From Epiperipatus broadwayi (Eukaryota; Onychophora; Udeonychophora; Euonychophora; Peripatidae), in NCBI GenBank assembly GCA_028023455.1, contig JAQFVV010000072.1, positions 2,316,501-2,380,500 of the forward strand: a stretch of DNA of 64,000 nucleotides. Direction: 5' to 3'. The notes under the pieces were generated by a model. It searched no databases. It had not been told where the DNA came from and worked only from the letters and a program-made list of their open reading frames with translations. The stretch's first letter is position 1; each line of letters opens with the position of its first letter. Below are positions 33,157 through 43,620 of this stretch, piece after piece. The translations under genes were made by a program, and so were the position numbers.

Positions 33157-33352
33157 GGATAATTCAACCGATGACGTATTACCCTGAAGGCATATGTCTA
33201 ATCTTGCGATTTTTAACGTACCGAATTCACGTGATCTGCGGACAAATTTTAGCGATTACATGTGTCCGCAGATAACTTGGAGATGTTATCTTTAAAATCG
33301 CAACATCAGACTGATATGCCTTCAGGGTAATACGTCATCAGTTGAATTATCC
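33157..33352. mobile_element. 196-bp MITE-like element with about 57-bp inverted termini
   Basis: The left end starts GGATAATTCAACCGATGACG and pairs with the right end almost perfectly for about 57 bp. Inside, TCTGCGGACA and TGTCCGCAGA form a second inverted pair. The size and long terminal inverted repeats fit a MITE. The superfamily is not assignable without target duplications. Confidence 0.65.
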
Positions 33353-33364
33353 GTGAGAACCATA

Positions 33365-33600
33365 TTTATAAAGATATTATATGTGGAGAAAAAGAAATGT
33401 GAATAACTCCATGTGTTTGTATGTTCAATTTTAAAAAATCACATATATTAATCTTTTAACTGAGTTGCAAAGTTTATATCTGTGCTAGAGATAATCTCTA
33501 GTTTAGTAAATGATTAATAATAGTCATTACTATAATTATCTAAAGTGGATGGTGTCAAAGATGTGGGATGAATTAATTTGACACTTGTAATTCAAAATGT
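33365..33600 (+). repeat. Family B retrozyme-like body, no ribozyme
   Basis: This is colinear with the family B unit from its AAGATATTA-to-AATCTCTAG part through the TGGATGGTGTCAAAG block. It ends before the hammerhead. Confidence 0.65.
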
Positions 33601-34330
33601 AATACTTTCATTATATATTGAAATACTAATTCATTCATTCTAGAATATAACATCTACATAATGGGTATTAATACTTAATGTCTTCCTTTCAGACACAAAA
33701 TGAAGTGACTTCCCACCTGTTCCGTTTTGTTTACAACGGTACTCCTGAACAGGAAATTATGTTCAGTACTGTTTTATATCATTTAGCACTTTAATTTAAA
33801 CAATAATGAATTTATAATTTAGGTTTCATTTTGGTCTATACATAGTAGATATAATCAGGAGATAAAAGCATGGTGGCAGAGAGATTTCTGACTCGGAGAA
33901 AGGAGAAGCCATAGTGCATCACATCGCATCACATCACAGTTCTAATTTCAGTCACTCTTTGCATAATGTGGCGGGAATTTTTTACATTATATGTAACATA
34001 ATGAAAGTTAAGTTTTTATTTATTTTGAAAACTAATTTTTTTCATTTGAAATATATTTTATTTATTTTAATATTTTTATTAATAAATATAAAATATTTAT
34101 ATAATAATTTAGTAATCTGGCAAAAGAGGCTGCCACTGCAAACTTCTAATGTAGAATCCGACTTTTCCTTTTGTTAAGTTTAAGAAGTTTCTGATTTCAC
34201 TTAGCTTAAGGGAAAGTTCAACTTTTTTAAAAAAAAAATTGTATTATGGATATTAAACTCTGTCTATATTTTTTCTTTTAACTTGACATCGAAACCCACC
34301 ATTTTATAAAATTTAATAGTTTCATTTCTT
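33601..34330. other. AT-rich intergenic, nothing recognised
   Basis: An 87-codon plus frame (33914-34177) is Ile/Leu/Phe-rich from AT-rich DNA and has no recognised family. Confidence 0.4.
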
Positions 34331-34439
34331 GTCAAACATTGATGGTCGAGAGGTTGGCGACAGCTGCTTTTCAAGCAGTTGTCCCGGGTTAGCGGGTTCA
34401 CTTCCTTGCTGATGCTATGACACATGAGGAAAAAAAAAT
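34331..34439 (+). repeat. tRNA-Gly-derived SINE, diverged
   Basis: ACATTGATGGTCGAGAGG, CTGCTTTTCAAGCAG and GGGTTCACTTCC keep the order of this SINE family, and the ATGCTATGACACATG tail ends in A residues. Confidence 0.7.
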
Positions 34440-34856
34440 AGTTTCAGTTTTTAGTGAAAATAAACTTTAAGGATTTAGAATCACCTATTTTCTTTGCTTC
34501 TGGATTAAGCAAATATTTAGGAAATTTGTATAGCTCAAGAAATGATTTTGTAAAAATCGGCTAAAAAAAAAACTGTTTCTTATTTAATGTCAGGATAAAG
34601 GAATAGGGTTTTGATGTTAGAAATGGCTGCTACATCTTACCTTTTATTTGTTATTAAAAATAAATGTTTAACACTGACTTATAATTTAAGTTATTTCTAG
34701 ACAGGAAGACGGAAAATTTATATATTACATGATTTTCCTTATTTATATATATATTTAAAAAAACAGTAATTTGATATTAGAACTTGTTATATTTTATTTT
34801 GTTAATGGATATAAATTTTTAATATAGAAATAAAACTTTTGCTTTATATGTCTATA
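34440..34856. other. AT-rich intergenic, nothing recognised
   Basis: No gene or repeat assigned. Confidence 0.4.
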
Positions 34857-35228
34857 AACATCACATGATCACCATTTCTTATGCTTGCTTATAACTGTTA
34901 TTAAAGCAGGCAAAACTCTCTATACAGTAGCGCCACTCAGTGTCAACCAGAGTAATCAATGGATGCCAGAAGGCTTGTGCATAAAATCCCCATCTAGTGC
35001 CTACTCATCCAATATCTCCAGACTCCTCACTGATGAAGGCCATAAATCAGAAACTAGTCTGGGGATATTGGATGAGTAGGCACTAGATAGGGATTTTATG
35101 CACAAGCCTTCTGCCATCCATTGATTACTCTGGCTTGCACTGAGTGGCAATACGTATAGAGTTTCGCCTGCTTTTACATGTTCAGTGAAGAATAATGGTA
35201 AGAAAATCAAGACATACATCACATGACT
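34857..35228. mobile_element. Family A retrozyme-like palindrome, short form
   Basis: The left arm (about 34857-35019) is minus orientation and the right arm (about 35030-35176) plus orientation. They meet just left of a plus-strand hammerhead. Each arm is truncated to less than one unit. Frames of 64 and 73 codons through the arms are incidental. Confidence 0.75.
35023..35073 (+). ncRNA. Hammerhead ribozyme, family A
   Basis: CTGATGA is at 35030-35036, GAAA at 35050-35053, CTAG at 35054-35057 and TC at 35058-35059. Inner stem I TCCTCA/TGGGGA is intact. Stem II is weakened (GGCC against ATCA), and the outer stem I partner is replaced by the palindrome junction. Confidence 0.6.
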
Positions 35229-36114
35229 TAACGTACTAGTGGAAAAGCTTGTCTAGAGCTATTATAGCTCGCTCATTATATTACAGTGAAGAATATATAT
35301 ATTTACATGTAATGACATAGTCAGATTTTGGTCTGATTTTTTTTTAACCAATCAACTTTTCCATTAATGTATACCTGAAGAAATTTGTAATCTACATCTA
35401 TGTTTGTGATGCCACGTTATATATTTAAAAGGGTTTCAAAAAAAAAAAACAGTTCAAATTCCTGCAATGCAGACTGATGGAAATACATCTGCATTATTCT
35501 TTTTATTCTTTTCTTGGCTGTGGGGGGGGGTATTATTACAACTTAACACTACAAGTGCCAAACTTCTTGCACTCACATACTTAATATCTTCTTTAGTTTA
35601 TTAAAAGGTTGCCTTGACAACAGTTAGAAATTGTTGGTTGTTATTGATGTTGAGATTGTCTAAGTGTTGAATGGTTTTTAATGATTACTTATAAACCCAT
35701 TTAGCTTTGAAAATTATTACACTTATTATTGAAGTAATACTTTGGGTGCATTTTGAAATGTATAATTGCAGTTTGTAATGTTATAATTGACTAATTATTA
35801 GTCTGCATTCAGAATAATTTTATTTACCTGTTTAAAGAGGTTTACTTAAACTTCTTCATATCAATAATTTCAATCTCTGAGGCCAAGTTGCAATCTTGAG
35901 TGTCTATAGACTATTAACAAGGGTGGGATTCCACCCTTGATATTGGGATTGTCTAAGTGTTGACTGGTTTTTAATGATTTCTTAGATAAATATATTAACG
36001 ATTATTACTAATTATTTACTAGACTGGAAATTATCCTATTATTTTTAACTCCATATAAAATCTTTAATATCTAATTATTTTTAACTCGGATATAAAATCT
36101 TTAATACCTATTCT
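35229..36114. repeat. Intergenic with direct repeats and a perfect hairpin
   Basis: GAGATTGTCTAAGTGTTGAA near 35651 recurs near 35945 (about 295 bp apart). CAAGGGTGG and CCACCCTTG at about 35918-35939 form a perfect nine-pair hairpin. A diverged minus-strand family B body lies at about 35980-36080. No gene seen. Confidence 0.5.
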
Positions 36115-36205
36115 TTTTTTTTTTAAGAGTCATAGCATCGGCCGGGACGCGAACCCGCAACCCGGGCAACCGCCTGCTAGTGCAAGGCAGTTGCGCTGAC
36201 CTCGA
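36115..36205 (-). repeat. tRNA-Gly-derived SINE, minus strand
   Basis: Minus strand reads CAACTGCCTTGCACTAGCAG, GGGTTCGCGTCCCGGCCGATG and CTATGACTC, followed by a long T-run complement. The 5' tRNA end is truncated. Confidence 0.7.
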
Positions 36206-36289
36206 TATCATTAATCAAATTCCATGTAACTTTTTTTTATTCCATGTCTAATTAAACATATTTAATATATCTGAAATCAACACACACAC

Positions 36290-36395
36290 ACACTTCAAAC
36301 AAATGAATAGACCCCTGAAAAGGCAAATAATCTGGGCCATTAAAAGAGTGGTGGAACAAGAGAAATGCATCTTGGGGGACATTTACTTTTATCAG
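36290..36395 (+). repeat. Family B fragment with ribozyme relic
   Basis: AGAAATGCATCTTGGGGGAC near 36362 matches the 3' half of the family B hammerhead. The CTGATGA core has been replaced by ATTAAAAG. Inactive remnant. Confidence 0.5.
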
Positions 36396-37159
36396 ATGTC
36401 TTTGATCAAGTGTTTGAAGTCTATGTTTGTGTTAAAATAGAAGTTTCAAGTACATTTAAAATAAATTATATTTACCACAACGTATGTATGTACGCGCAGT
36501 TCATTCAGTTTTTTTACCTTTTTGATTCTCATGTGGAGATAACATTTCGAAAAATATTTTTTAGTATATTTGATTCTTTAATGCTAAAACCTCTTGAAAT
36601 CAAATATTTATATTGTCGGTGTTTTCTAACTTAAATAAAACTATAAAATTTTAATGCAACAGCTATTAAAAATTCTGTTTAATAGGCAAACACAAAATCG
36701 CTGATAATGTCCTTCATTTAAGCTTTTTTTAAAAAAAAAAACAACAGTTTTTAAAACTGTTGATCTTTATTTCAATTTTCATTGTTTACACACATATGTA
36801 TGTAAATATGTGCAAAAATGCTAAACTTTGAGCCAGAGGTTAATATACAGCTAGATGAAGGTTTTTTTATATAGCTCAAACCACTTTTGATGATTTTAAA
36901 AAATGTCAACAATATTTACCTTTGCACTTACAGAAATCAGTAATTTACTGATAATTTAGTTTTTATGGGAAAATAAATGCAAAATTAATTTTTTTTTATA
37001 AAAATTACCTTGTCGTGATTTAAATATAGAAAGAATGAAACTCAATTTTTTTTTCAGGTTGTTGAACTTAAAATCAAAAAAAAAGTCATATAAGATGTAT
37101 AATAATTCAGTCCTGCTACCCATTGTTACCTTAAGTAATCAACAGGTGCTAAATGATGT
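36396..37159. other. AT-rich intergenic, nothing recognised
   Basis: An 89-codon plus frame (36365-36634) spans the family B remnant edge and unique DNA. It has no recognised domain. Confidence 0.4.
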
Positions 37160-37433
37160 TTGTTGATGTGATGCACTGTAACTTCTCCTTATACAAGGTC
37201 AGGAATCTCTTAGCAACTACGTCCAGAGAAACTTATTAGCCACTTTACTTTCTCATTCCATTCCCCACCCTAAGTTTCCCCATATCCTGTTTCATCCCAT
37301 TTCCACAAAATAATTTTGTCAACTCCATGGCCTTCATATTTAAATCCCCCTTAACATCCCAAACCCAGTATAAAAACCAATAACCCACTTTCTGTATAAT
37401 CACTTTGTTTATATTTAGCCTTCCATAACTTCA

Positions 37434-38030
37434 TTATTTGCATTCTTTCTGTTTCAAGCATTTACATTGAATCAACAGATGCCTGATATTTTCTATGCCT
37501 TCCTCACACAACTTGCAGAGGAAATCGCCCATATTTTTCCATTTACGTGTATATTCCCTTGTTGCTAAAGATCCCATTCGAGCCTTAAACAATAAACTAC
37601 TTTCCTTGCTATTATCATAAATTAACTCACACCCAATGTTCCGTTTACTTCTATATATATTTAAACTCTTTTTACTCTCCATACTAGTTCTCCATCTCTC
37701 CAATTCCCTATTCTTTATTAATGCATCTATTCTTTTATCCCATTCCTTACCACTATAACACTCAACAATCCTCCTAACACAATCATCCCACCTCTTGTAC
37801 AAGTATACTGATATAAATTCTTTATCCAAATCTTCTGCATACTGCATTACCTTTCTCACCCATCTTGTTGCCTGCCCTTTACTCATAACCCAATTAAATA
37901 CTATTTTGGCTATTCTTTTATTATCCATAAACTGCAATCTACCAAACATTTTCATTTTGCTTTTTGCATCTCTCATATAAAAACTTGACCATCCCATTTC
38001 TCCTTGAATTGCCTCCTTTGCTGTCCACAC
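37434..38030 (-). pseudogene. LINE ORF2 C-terminal segment
   Basis: 198 residues after the polymerase domain. The GWSSFYMRDAKSKMKMFGRL segment sits near the start. A Cys172-Cys175-His184-Cys189 cluster near the end is a CCHC arrangement frequent at the C terminus of Jockey-group LINEs, thought to bind nucleic acid. It is separated from the upstream RT by frameshifts near 38030-38180. A homologous frame occurs at 24946-25458. Confidence 0.75.
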
Positions 38031-38177
38031 ATCTGCATCTAATGCATGTCTTCCTACTTCCCTTTGTACTTTTTCTAAGTAATCTAATACCCTTTACTAA
38101 CACATAACGCATCATTGCCATATGTTAACCCTGCTACTGCCACTCCCTTCCATACAATTCTAGCTACATCATATTTA

Positions 38178-38789
38178 TTATATGAAAACTGTTAATTTCT
38201 TTATCAATCCCTTTCTTTTCTTTGCTTCATTTATCAATTTTTTCTCCCATTCATCCAAGCAATTTTTCTGATTACTCAAGATGATTCCCAAATAACTATA
38301 TCTATTCACCACACTTAACTTTATATCCCCCAATAAAAATTCTTTGGCTTCTCTTTCCCCAGTATTAACCATCATTATATTTGATTTTTCTTCACTAAAT
38401 TTAATCCCCATCTCTTTACCCACCCTTGCGCATGTCCTCAGCATAACTTCCATATCTTCTCTTCTTTCTGCACACAAAAAGACATCATCCGCAAAAAAAA
38501 GACCCGACAAAGTATATACTCCCTTGCCACCTATTAACGGTATCTCTATCCCTCTTCCTAGTCTTTCTATTGCTCTCTCCATTTCACTCAAATACAACAA
38601 AAACAAAATAGGTGACATAGGGCATCCTTGCCTTAGTCCCACCCCATTTTTAACTTTAACTGATTCTATATCCCCTAATTGATATGTATAGTAATTATTT
38701 TCATATAATTTCTTAATAATATCCACTAAAGCTTCATCCATTCCCAAATTTGCTAAACTTATCCATAATCTATTTCTATTTACCATCAT
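38178..38789 (-). pseudogene. LINE ORF2 reverse transcriptase, palm C-terminal part
   Basis: 203 residues. Motif B is GLRQGCPMSPILF at about 51-63. Motif C is FADD at 99-102, with both catalytic Asp residues intact. The downstream KFSEEKSNIMMVN and YSYLGIIL segments match motifs D and E. It is a continuation of the segment carrying motif A, in another frame, so the polymerase is split. In an intact element it would copy its own RNA at a nicked chromosomal site. Confidence 0.8.
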
Positions 38790-39474
38790 ATGCCTTCTCT
38801 ATATCTATAAAACTCATATATAACTGTCTACCTGAATTCCTACTCATATCCATAAGTTGTGTAACTACAAATAAACCTATCTGCCTATCTGACCTAAAAC
38901 CTCCTTGCATTTCCCCCACTACATTATTTTCTTCCATCCATTTTGCAACTCTTCCAGCCACCATATATGAGAAAACTTTATATAAAACTGATGTTACCGC
39001 TATCGGTCTATAATTGTTTAACTTTCTATGATCCTTACCCTTTCCTTTAAATAATAATCTTACTCTTGTATTATTCCAACTACCCAGAAAAACTCTCTTC
39101 TGTGCCATCTTATTAAAACATGATAATAGCTTTACTTTTGCCCTATGCCCTAAATTCATTACCATCTCTGCTGCCCATCCATCTAAATCTCTTGCCTTTC
39201 CACTTTTCAATTTCTTCCCTGCCTCATTCAGTTCATTTTCTGTAAACCTAATATTCTCATTACTATATATATTTTCTATCCCTCTGGCTTTCACATCTAA
39301 CATGTTTTCTATATCCATTACATACCTATTCAAGATTCTCTCTATTCCCTCATCATCTAGTAATACTAGCTCTCTCTCCCCTACATTTCTCCTTTTAATG
39401 TAATTCCAAAATTTTTTACTCCCATCTCTTCCACTTTTATTAATATCCTCCAACAATTTACTATTCAATTTCAT
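38776..39474 (-). pseudogene. LINE ORF2 reverse transcriptase, N-terminal part
   Basis: 232 residues. The segment KLKSGKARDLDGWAAEM resembles the first RT block, and LNNYRPIAVTSVLYKVFS the second. GGFRSDRQ follows. Motif A, FIDIEKAYD, lies at the very end with its Asp at about 224. The frame breaks right after motif A. The upstream endonuclease lies in a separate frame. Confidence 0.8.
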
Positions 39475-39577
39475 TCTCTCTCTATAATTATCTATTTTAG
39501 CTAACTTCTTCTTTTCTAAGTACTTTTCCCATTTAGCATTAATATCTTTTTCACTTTCTTTGTTTTTAATAGCACAC

Positions 39578-40105
39578 TTATATTCTCTGCATGCTTTTTT
39601 CCTCTTTTACACTTTTACTAACTCTCACTTTTTTATTACTTTTATTCTTCTGAATATTCTCACCTAAAACCCTATTTGCCACTTTTTCTATTTCATCACA
39701 CCAGTCGTTATACTCATCCCCAACCAACTCTTCCATGGTTTCTTCAACTTGTATTTTATACTCTTCCAACTTATTCTTATCATTCACTCTCCATCCACAT
39801 CTTTCACTATTGTTTCTACTTTTATTTCTATTCTCCATCACATTACTAACCATTTCGATTACAAAGAAATTATGATCACTATTACATACTCTCTCTTCAT
39901 TATCAAACACCTTAATTTTCCGTACGTTATTCATTCCCTCTTTCTCTACCAATACATAATCTATTGTGTGAAACATATTATTTCTAGACCATATGTGTTG
40001 TCCCTCATAAATCTTTGATAAATTTCCAATGCTCAAATTCACTTTCTGACAAAATTTCTTCAAAAGCTGTCTATTCTTATTATCTACACCATTATTCTCT
40101 TCCAC
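39578..40105 (-). pseudogene. LINE ORF2 endonuclease C-terminal part and linker
   Basis: 175 residues. HTIDYVL (Asp at about 49) and NSDHNFFV (Asp77, His78) are the last two catalytic blocks of an APE-type endonuclease. A charged linker follows. The GDFN block expected just before is missing: sequence passes from a run of Lys codons directly to NNGVDNKNRQLL, suggesting a deletion at an A-rich tract. The nuclease is therefore dead. Confidence 0.75.
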
Positions 40106-40366
40106 TTTTTTTTAAAACTCTGTATATCCTTAACTAGGTATTCATATATGCTACTGTTCCACTCCATTATAGTTTGACTATCTCCAGTAGCTATATAAAC
40201 TACAGCTACCATCCATTCTTGCCTTCCCAACCTTATTTCAAATCACAAATGTTCTTGGCATTTAAGAGTATTTAAATATTTTTTTTATATAACCCCTATA
40301 CCACCACCCCTTTTTTTCTTTCTCTTTTCTATTTATATCCTGCCATGCCAAATCTTTCAAAATAGA

Positions 40367-40594
40367 TTATTCTCCTCTTAGATGTGTTTCCACTACTGCT
40401 AATACCTCAAGCTCTTCATTTTCAATTGCTTTGTTTAATTCCAGCCACTTTTCTGGTCTCCTACCACCTTGCATATTCAAATACCCAATTTTAACAATTT
40501 CTTCTTTCCTAACTACTCTTTTATAAATTATTTTGATTCTTTCTTCTCCATTATGTTTATAAATAACTTGCTTACCATTAATTATACAACCCAT
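40367..40594 (-). pseudogene. LINE ORF2 start, endonuclease N-terminal part
   Basis: 75 residues beginning at a plausible ORF2 Met. GYLNMQGGR supplies the first catalytic Asn (about 40), and LAVVETHL the catalytic Glu (about 69). Between this and the next segment, the minus strand still reads MVAVVYIATGD (about 40190), the Tyr block, in a different frame. Confidence 0.7.
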
Positions 40595-40708
40595 TCCCTC
40601 TCCTCATCTACACTTATATCTAAATCACCTACCCTTTGCTTACTTCTTACATCCCGTCCATTCTTCTTCTTTTTTGATAGTACTGCAATTTATAGCCCCC
40701 CCCCCCCT

Positions 40709-41050
40709 TTATAAGTTTCCCGAATTATATTCTTTATAAATCAGACTCCCTAAAACTTCACTTCCTTGTTTTCCTAAGTGCAATCCATCTTTACTATATA
40801 ACTCCCTTTTTCCAATAAACCAATCCCACATATCCACAAACATAACATCATTTCTCTCACACAATTTTTTCAATCTCTCATTAATAGAACATGCCCTATC
40901 TAACAAATGCCTCTTGTCAAATCTTGGTAATAATCCAACTATCCCTACTCTTCCTTTAATCTTACTCAAATTCCTAATCAATTCTATATACTCATCCATT
41001 ACTCTCTCTGATGGTTCTGATAAATTATTACTCCCTACCTTACCATACAC
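40709..41050 (-). pseudogene. LINE ORF1 SGNH-hydrolase segment
   Basis: 113 residues with GSNN at 6-9, in the position of the GxND block, and DGLHLG at 88-93, holding the catalytic Asp and His of SGNH/GDSL hydrolases. The matching nucleophile block IGDSPIRE is legible upstream on the same strand (GDS codons at 41149-41157) but in another frame, with stops between. Esterase-like domains in ORF1 are known from CR1/L2 LINEs; their role in retrotransposition is not settled. Confidence 0.75.
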
Positions 41051-41206
41051 ATCTCTACTACATTGCTTTTTTACTTTATCTTCTGTATACTCTTACATAC
41101 CTACTTGTATTTTCCCTTGCAATTATATCCCCACATTCTCTAATTGGTGAATCTCCTATCAATACTGTCTCATAGTCTACTTTCTCTGCTCCATCCATAA
41201 CATTTT

Positions 41207-41737
41207 CTACCATCTTCTGGACCCCTTATCTACTTCTTCCTTATTATTCCTATTCAAGAATTCCTTTATCTGCTCACACTTCGTCTCTAACAATTTTAAT
41301 TTTGCTTCTACATCCTTCACCTCTTCATCTATCTTACTTATTCTTTGGCTAACCATCTCCATCGCACTACTAATTTCTCCACCCATATCCCCTGACACTC
41401 CACTAAAACCATACTTTGTCCCATCTTCCTCAATTATATTTTGCTCCCTTTCCCCTGACTTTCTCTTTAGACTATCTACACTTAGAAACCACTTTCTCAC
41501 CTCTTTCATCACATTTACACACTGTCTACATAACCATAAACCTGTTATATTCTTCCTAGTCTTATTCAAACATTTCAAGTGAAAAACCTCACCACACATG
41601 TTACACTGTACCAGAGCATGCCTAGTTTCTTTCTGCCAATTATATATGCATTGCGGAATACAAATGCAATCCATATTCCTTATTTTCCAAGACACCCATT
41701 CTATATTTAACTTTATACTTCCTCTCCTACTCTTCAA
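41207..41737 (-). pseudogene. LINE ORF1 N-terminal part with PHD finger and coiled coil
   Basis: 176 residues. A C4HC3 zinc-binding pattern runs over Cys26, Cys30, Cys45, Cys48, His53, Cys56, Cys70 and Cys73, fitting a PHD finger. Residues about 121-165 have heptad-like spacing and high Glu/Lys content, fitting a coiled coil for ORF1p self-association. It ends at a frameshift before the esterase segment. In intact relatives ORF1p binds element RNA; a PHD finger could target chromatin, but that is inference. Confidence 0.75.
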
Positions 41738-41770
41738 ACTCCTTGCACAGAAGGATAAAAACTTTACTTT

Positions 41771-42639
41771 CTTTCAAAACCGATTAATACTATAACCATG
41801 TGTTTTCCGACCTTAGACCTTCAAAACGTTATCTTTTTTCCCAAATAAATCGCTGTTCTTAAATTAAAAAAAAAAAACTTTAGTAGCAAACTTACTAATA
41901 ATCCAATTAATCTTACATAGAACTGTTATAAATATTTTTATACCAACACACATTCAACAAAATAACTTCTATATATATAAAATGGCGAACGAAGAACTTT
42001 CTAGCCTTTAAAAAAAAATTTTTTTTCCAATCTTTCAAATTTCAATTAACACACTCCCTTGATCACAATTTACACTTTCATACACAATAATCAGTCTTTA
42101 TATCGATGATCTCAAATGATTAATTGCATAAAAATGAGTCCTAATCTAGTGCTGCTCCACCTATGAGGAATTTTAACCTGGATCTACTGCACCTACATAT
42201 TTTGGATCTAATATACCCTTCAATCATCAGCTACCTTTTATAATTTTTTATATTATCGCTTAAAATTCAAAAACATTTTAATGTTTCGAATCCAAACTAA
42301 CTTACTTGCATATTTACATAGATTTGATGCCATTTCAGTATCTATATATTTTGTATTCGCAATTTTAAATACCTTCAGTCAGGATTGATATAGAAAGAAA
42401 AAAAACATCACTTAATCTCAACATTTCATGAATAAACTATTTATACAACTTTTATTTAGCATCCACTAATTATTCAAGGTTACAATAGGTGTCAGAAGTG
42501 GTTAGTGTAGCATTGTACCTAAAAAAACATTATGCAATCTGGGATAAATGTGATGGGTTTTGGGTTTTTTTTTTACACTAATAGCAGACAAAAGATAGAG
42601 GTGTCAATTTTTGTTAAAAAAATTGAGAAGATCAAAGTT
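41771..42639. repeat. AT-rich sequence with a very old family A copy
   Basis: From about 42100 to 42370, the order of family A blocks is recognisable (TCTAGTGCT, GGATCTACTGCACCTA, TTTAGATTTGATGCCA-like, TCTATATATTTTG) in minus orientation. No ribozyme core survives. The remainder is not assigned. Confidence 0.45.
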
Positions 42640-42925
42640 TACAGATACTGAACTGGTCTCAGATCTATATAATTAACAAATTAGGTTGGATTCTGAACCC
42701 TAAAATGTTTTGTTTTTAATTTCAGATTAAAAGCTTCATAGTATGAAAAAAAATAAAAGGTGACTGCTGGATAAAAGTTGCATTAAATCCAAAAAAATTC
42801 AGGTGCAATAGATCCAAGACCATAAATTCTTGACTGGCAAAATGCCTTAAGCCAAAACTTAGTCTAGGATATAGATTAATGCAGACCTCGATATGGGATT
42901 TAACAATTAATGAAACCAAGTCATA
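42640..42925 (+). repeat. Family A copy, very diverged, plus orientation
   Basis: AGGTGACTGCTGGATAAAAG, a CAGGTGCAATAGATCCAAG block and AAACTTAGTCTAGGATATAG follow the family A order. The hammerhead core is lost (TTGACTGGCAAAATGCC). With the minus-oriented copy at 42.1-42.4 kb it may be the remains of an old palindrome. Confidence 0.5.
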
Positions 42926-42967
42926 AATTTTGTAATTTGTTTTTAAGCTTGCATTTAAATGATCACT

Positions 42968-43147
42968 AGATGGAGCTTACCAATAGCTCTAAACAAGCTT
43001 TATTTTTATAAGGGCCAAAAGAGGTGAGCCATAAGCTAGAAACCAATTGGTCGGGAGGTAAGGACTTAACGATAGAGATTTTGAATTCTTTCTCTTTCGG
43101 AACTTATAAAAATAAAGCTTGTTTAGAGCTATTGGTAAGCTCCATCT
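42968..43147. repeat. Perfect 45-bp inverted repeat
   Basis: Arms 42968-43012 and 43103-43147 are exact inverted copies separated by 90 bp. The inner arm ends read ATTTTTATAAG and CTTATAAAAAT. Exact pairing suggests recent origin, in a neighbourhood that is otherwise old. A MITE or a local inverted duplication are the alternatives. Confidence 0.8.
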
Positions 43148-43336
43148 AGGGATTTAACAAGCACTACTACCTATCATCTATGGCTTACATAGAGTTTACA
43201 ACAGATAGTTGAACTGGAGTCATATAAATAAAATTAGGTGATAGCTTCTAAACAAGCTTAATGTTTTTCATATACCCCATTGCTAGTAATCTCAATTATT
43301 GGTTGGTTAATACGGATCTATATATTACAAAGTAAT
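43148..43336. other. AT-rich intergenic
   Basis: A GCTTCTAAACAAGCTT-like piece near 43244 may be a further partial copy of the 45-bp arm. Nothing else is recognised. Confidence 0.35.
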
Positions 43337-43620
43337 AAAACAAACAGGTGTTACTGATCTCATTGAAAAAATTAAAAGGCTAAAGTGGAGTTGGGCTGGA
43401 CATATTGGTAGAAGAGATGATAATAGATTGACAATTGAAATCTTAAACTGGATTCCACGAGATTGTAAAAGACCCAGAAAGAGACAACATGTGAGATGGA
43501 TGGATGAAATAAGAAAGTATGCAAGGGTCATTTGGAGAAGAGAAGATAAAGATCGGAGAGGATGGATTGAACTTGGAGAGACTTTCATCCTGCAGTGGAT
43601 TGATGATGATGATGATGATG
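43337..43620 (+). mobile_element. RTE LINE 3'-end fragment
   Basis: 284 bp colinear with the last 280 bp of the intact RTE element, ending in a TGATGATGATGATGATG tail. The plus frame still codes the TIEILNWIPRDCKRPRKR segment and MDEIRK. It is 5'-truncated and lacks the polymerase domain. Confidence 0.85.

Larger units (their letters stand above)
32131..33352. mobile_element. Candidate non-autonomous DNA element with GATAATTCAACCGATGACG termini
   Basis: The left end (32131) and the right end (33352, inverted) share GATAATTCAACCGATGACGT. The same terminus occurs a third time inside at 33157, starting a compact 196-bp inverted-repeat element. The interior has a minisatellite, GC-rich hairpins near 32943-32957 and 32989-33010, and no coding frame. 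No target-site duplication was found, so whether this is one composite element or two neighbours is open. Confidence 0.45.
37160..41770 (-). mobile_element. Jockey-group LINE, near full length but broken
   Basis: A 4.6-kb non-LTR retrotransposon on the minus strand. In order it carries: ORF1 with PHD finger and coiled coil; an SGNH-hydrolase (esterase) segment; ORF2 with an APE-type endonuclease; reverse transcriptase; and a CCHC-type C-terminal motif. ORF1 with PHD and esterase domains is known from CR1/L2-related LINEs. Frameshifts interrupt both ORFs, and the endonuclease lacks its GDFN stretch. No poly-A or target duplication was identified. The 3' edge is placed by comparison with the truncated copy at 24.5 kb. 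Confidence 0.8.

Noticed and set aside
38344-39013. Plus frames of 112 and 87 codons
   Set aside because: Antisense to the RT domain of the Jockey-group LINE.
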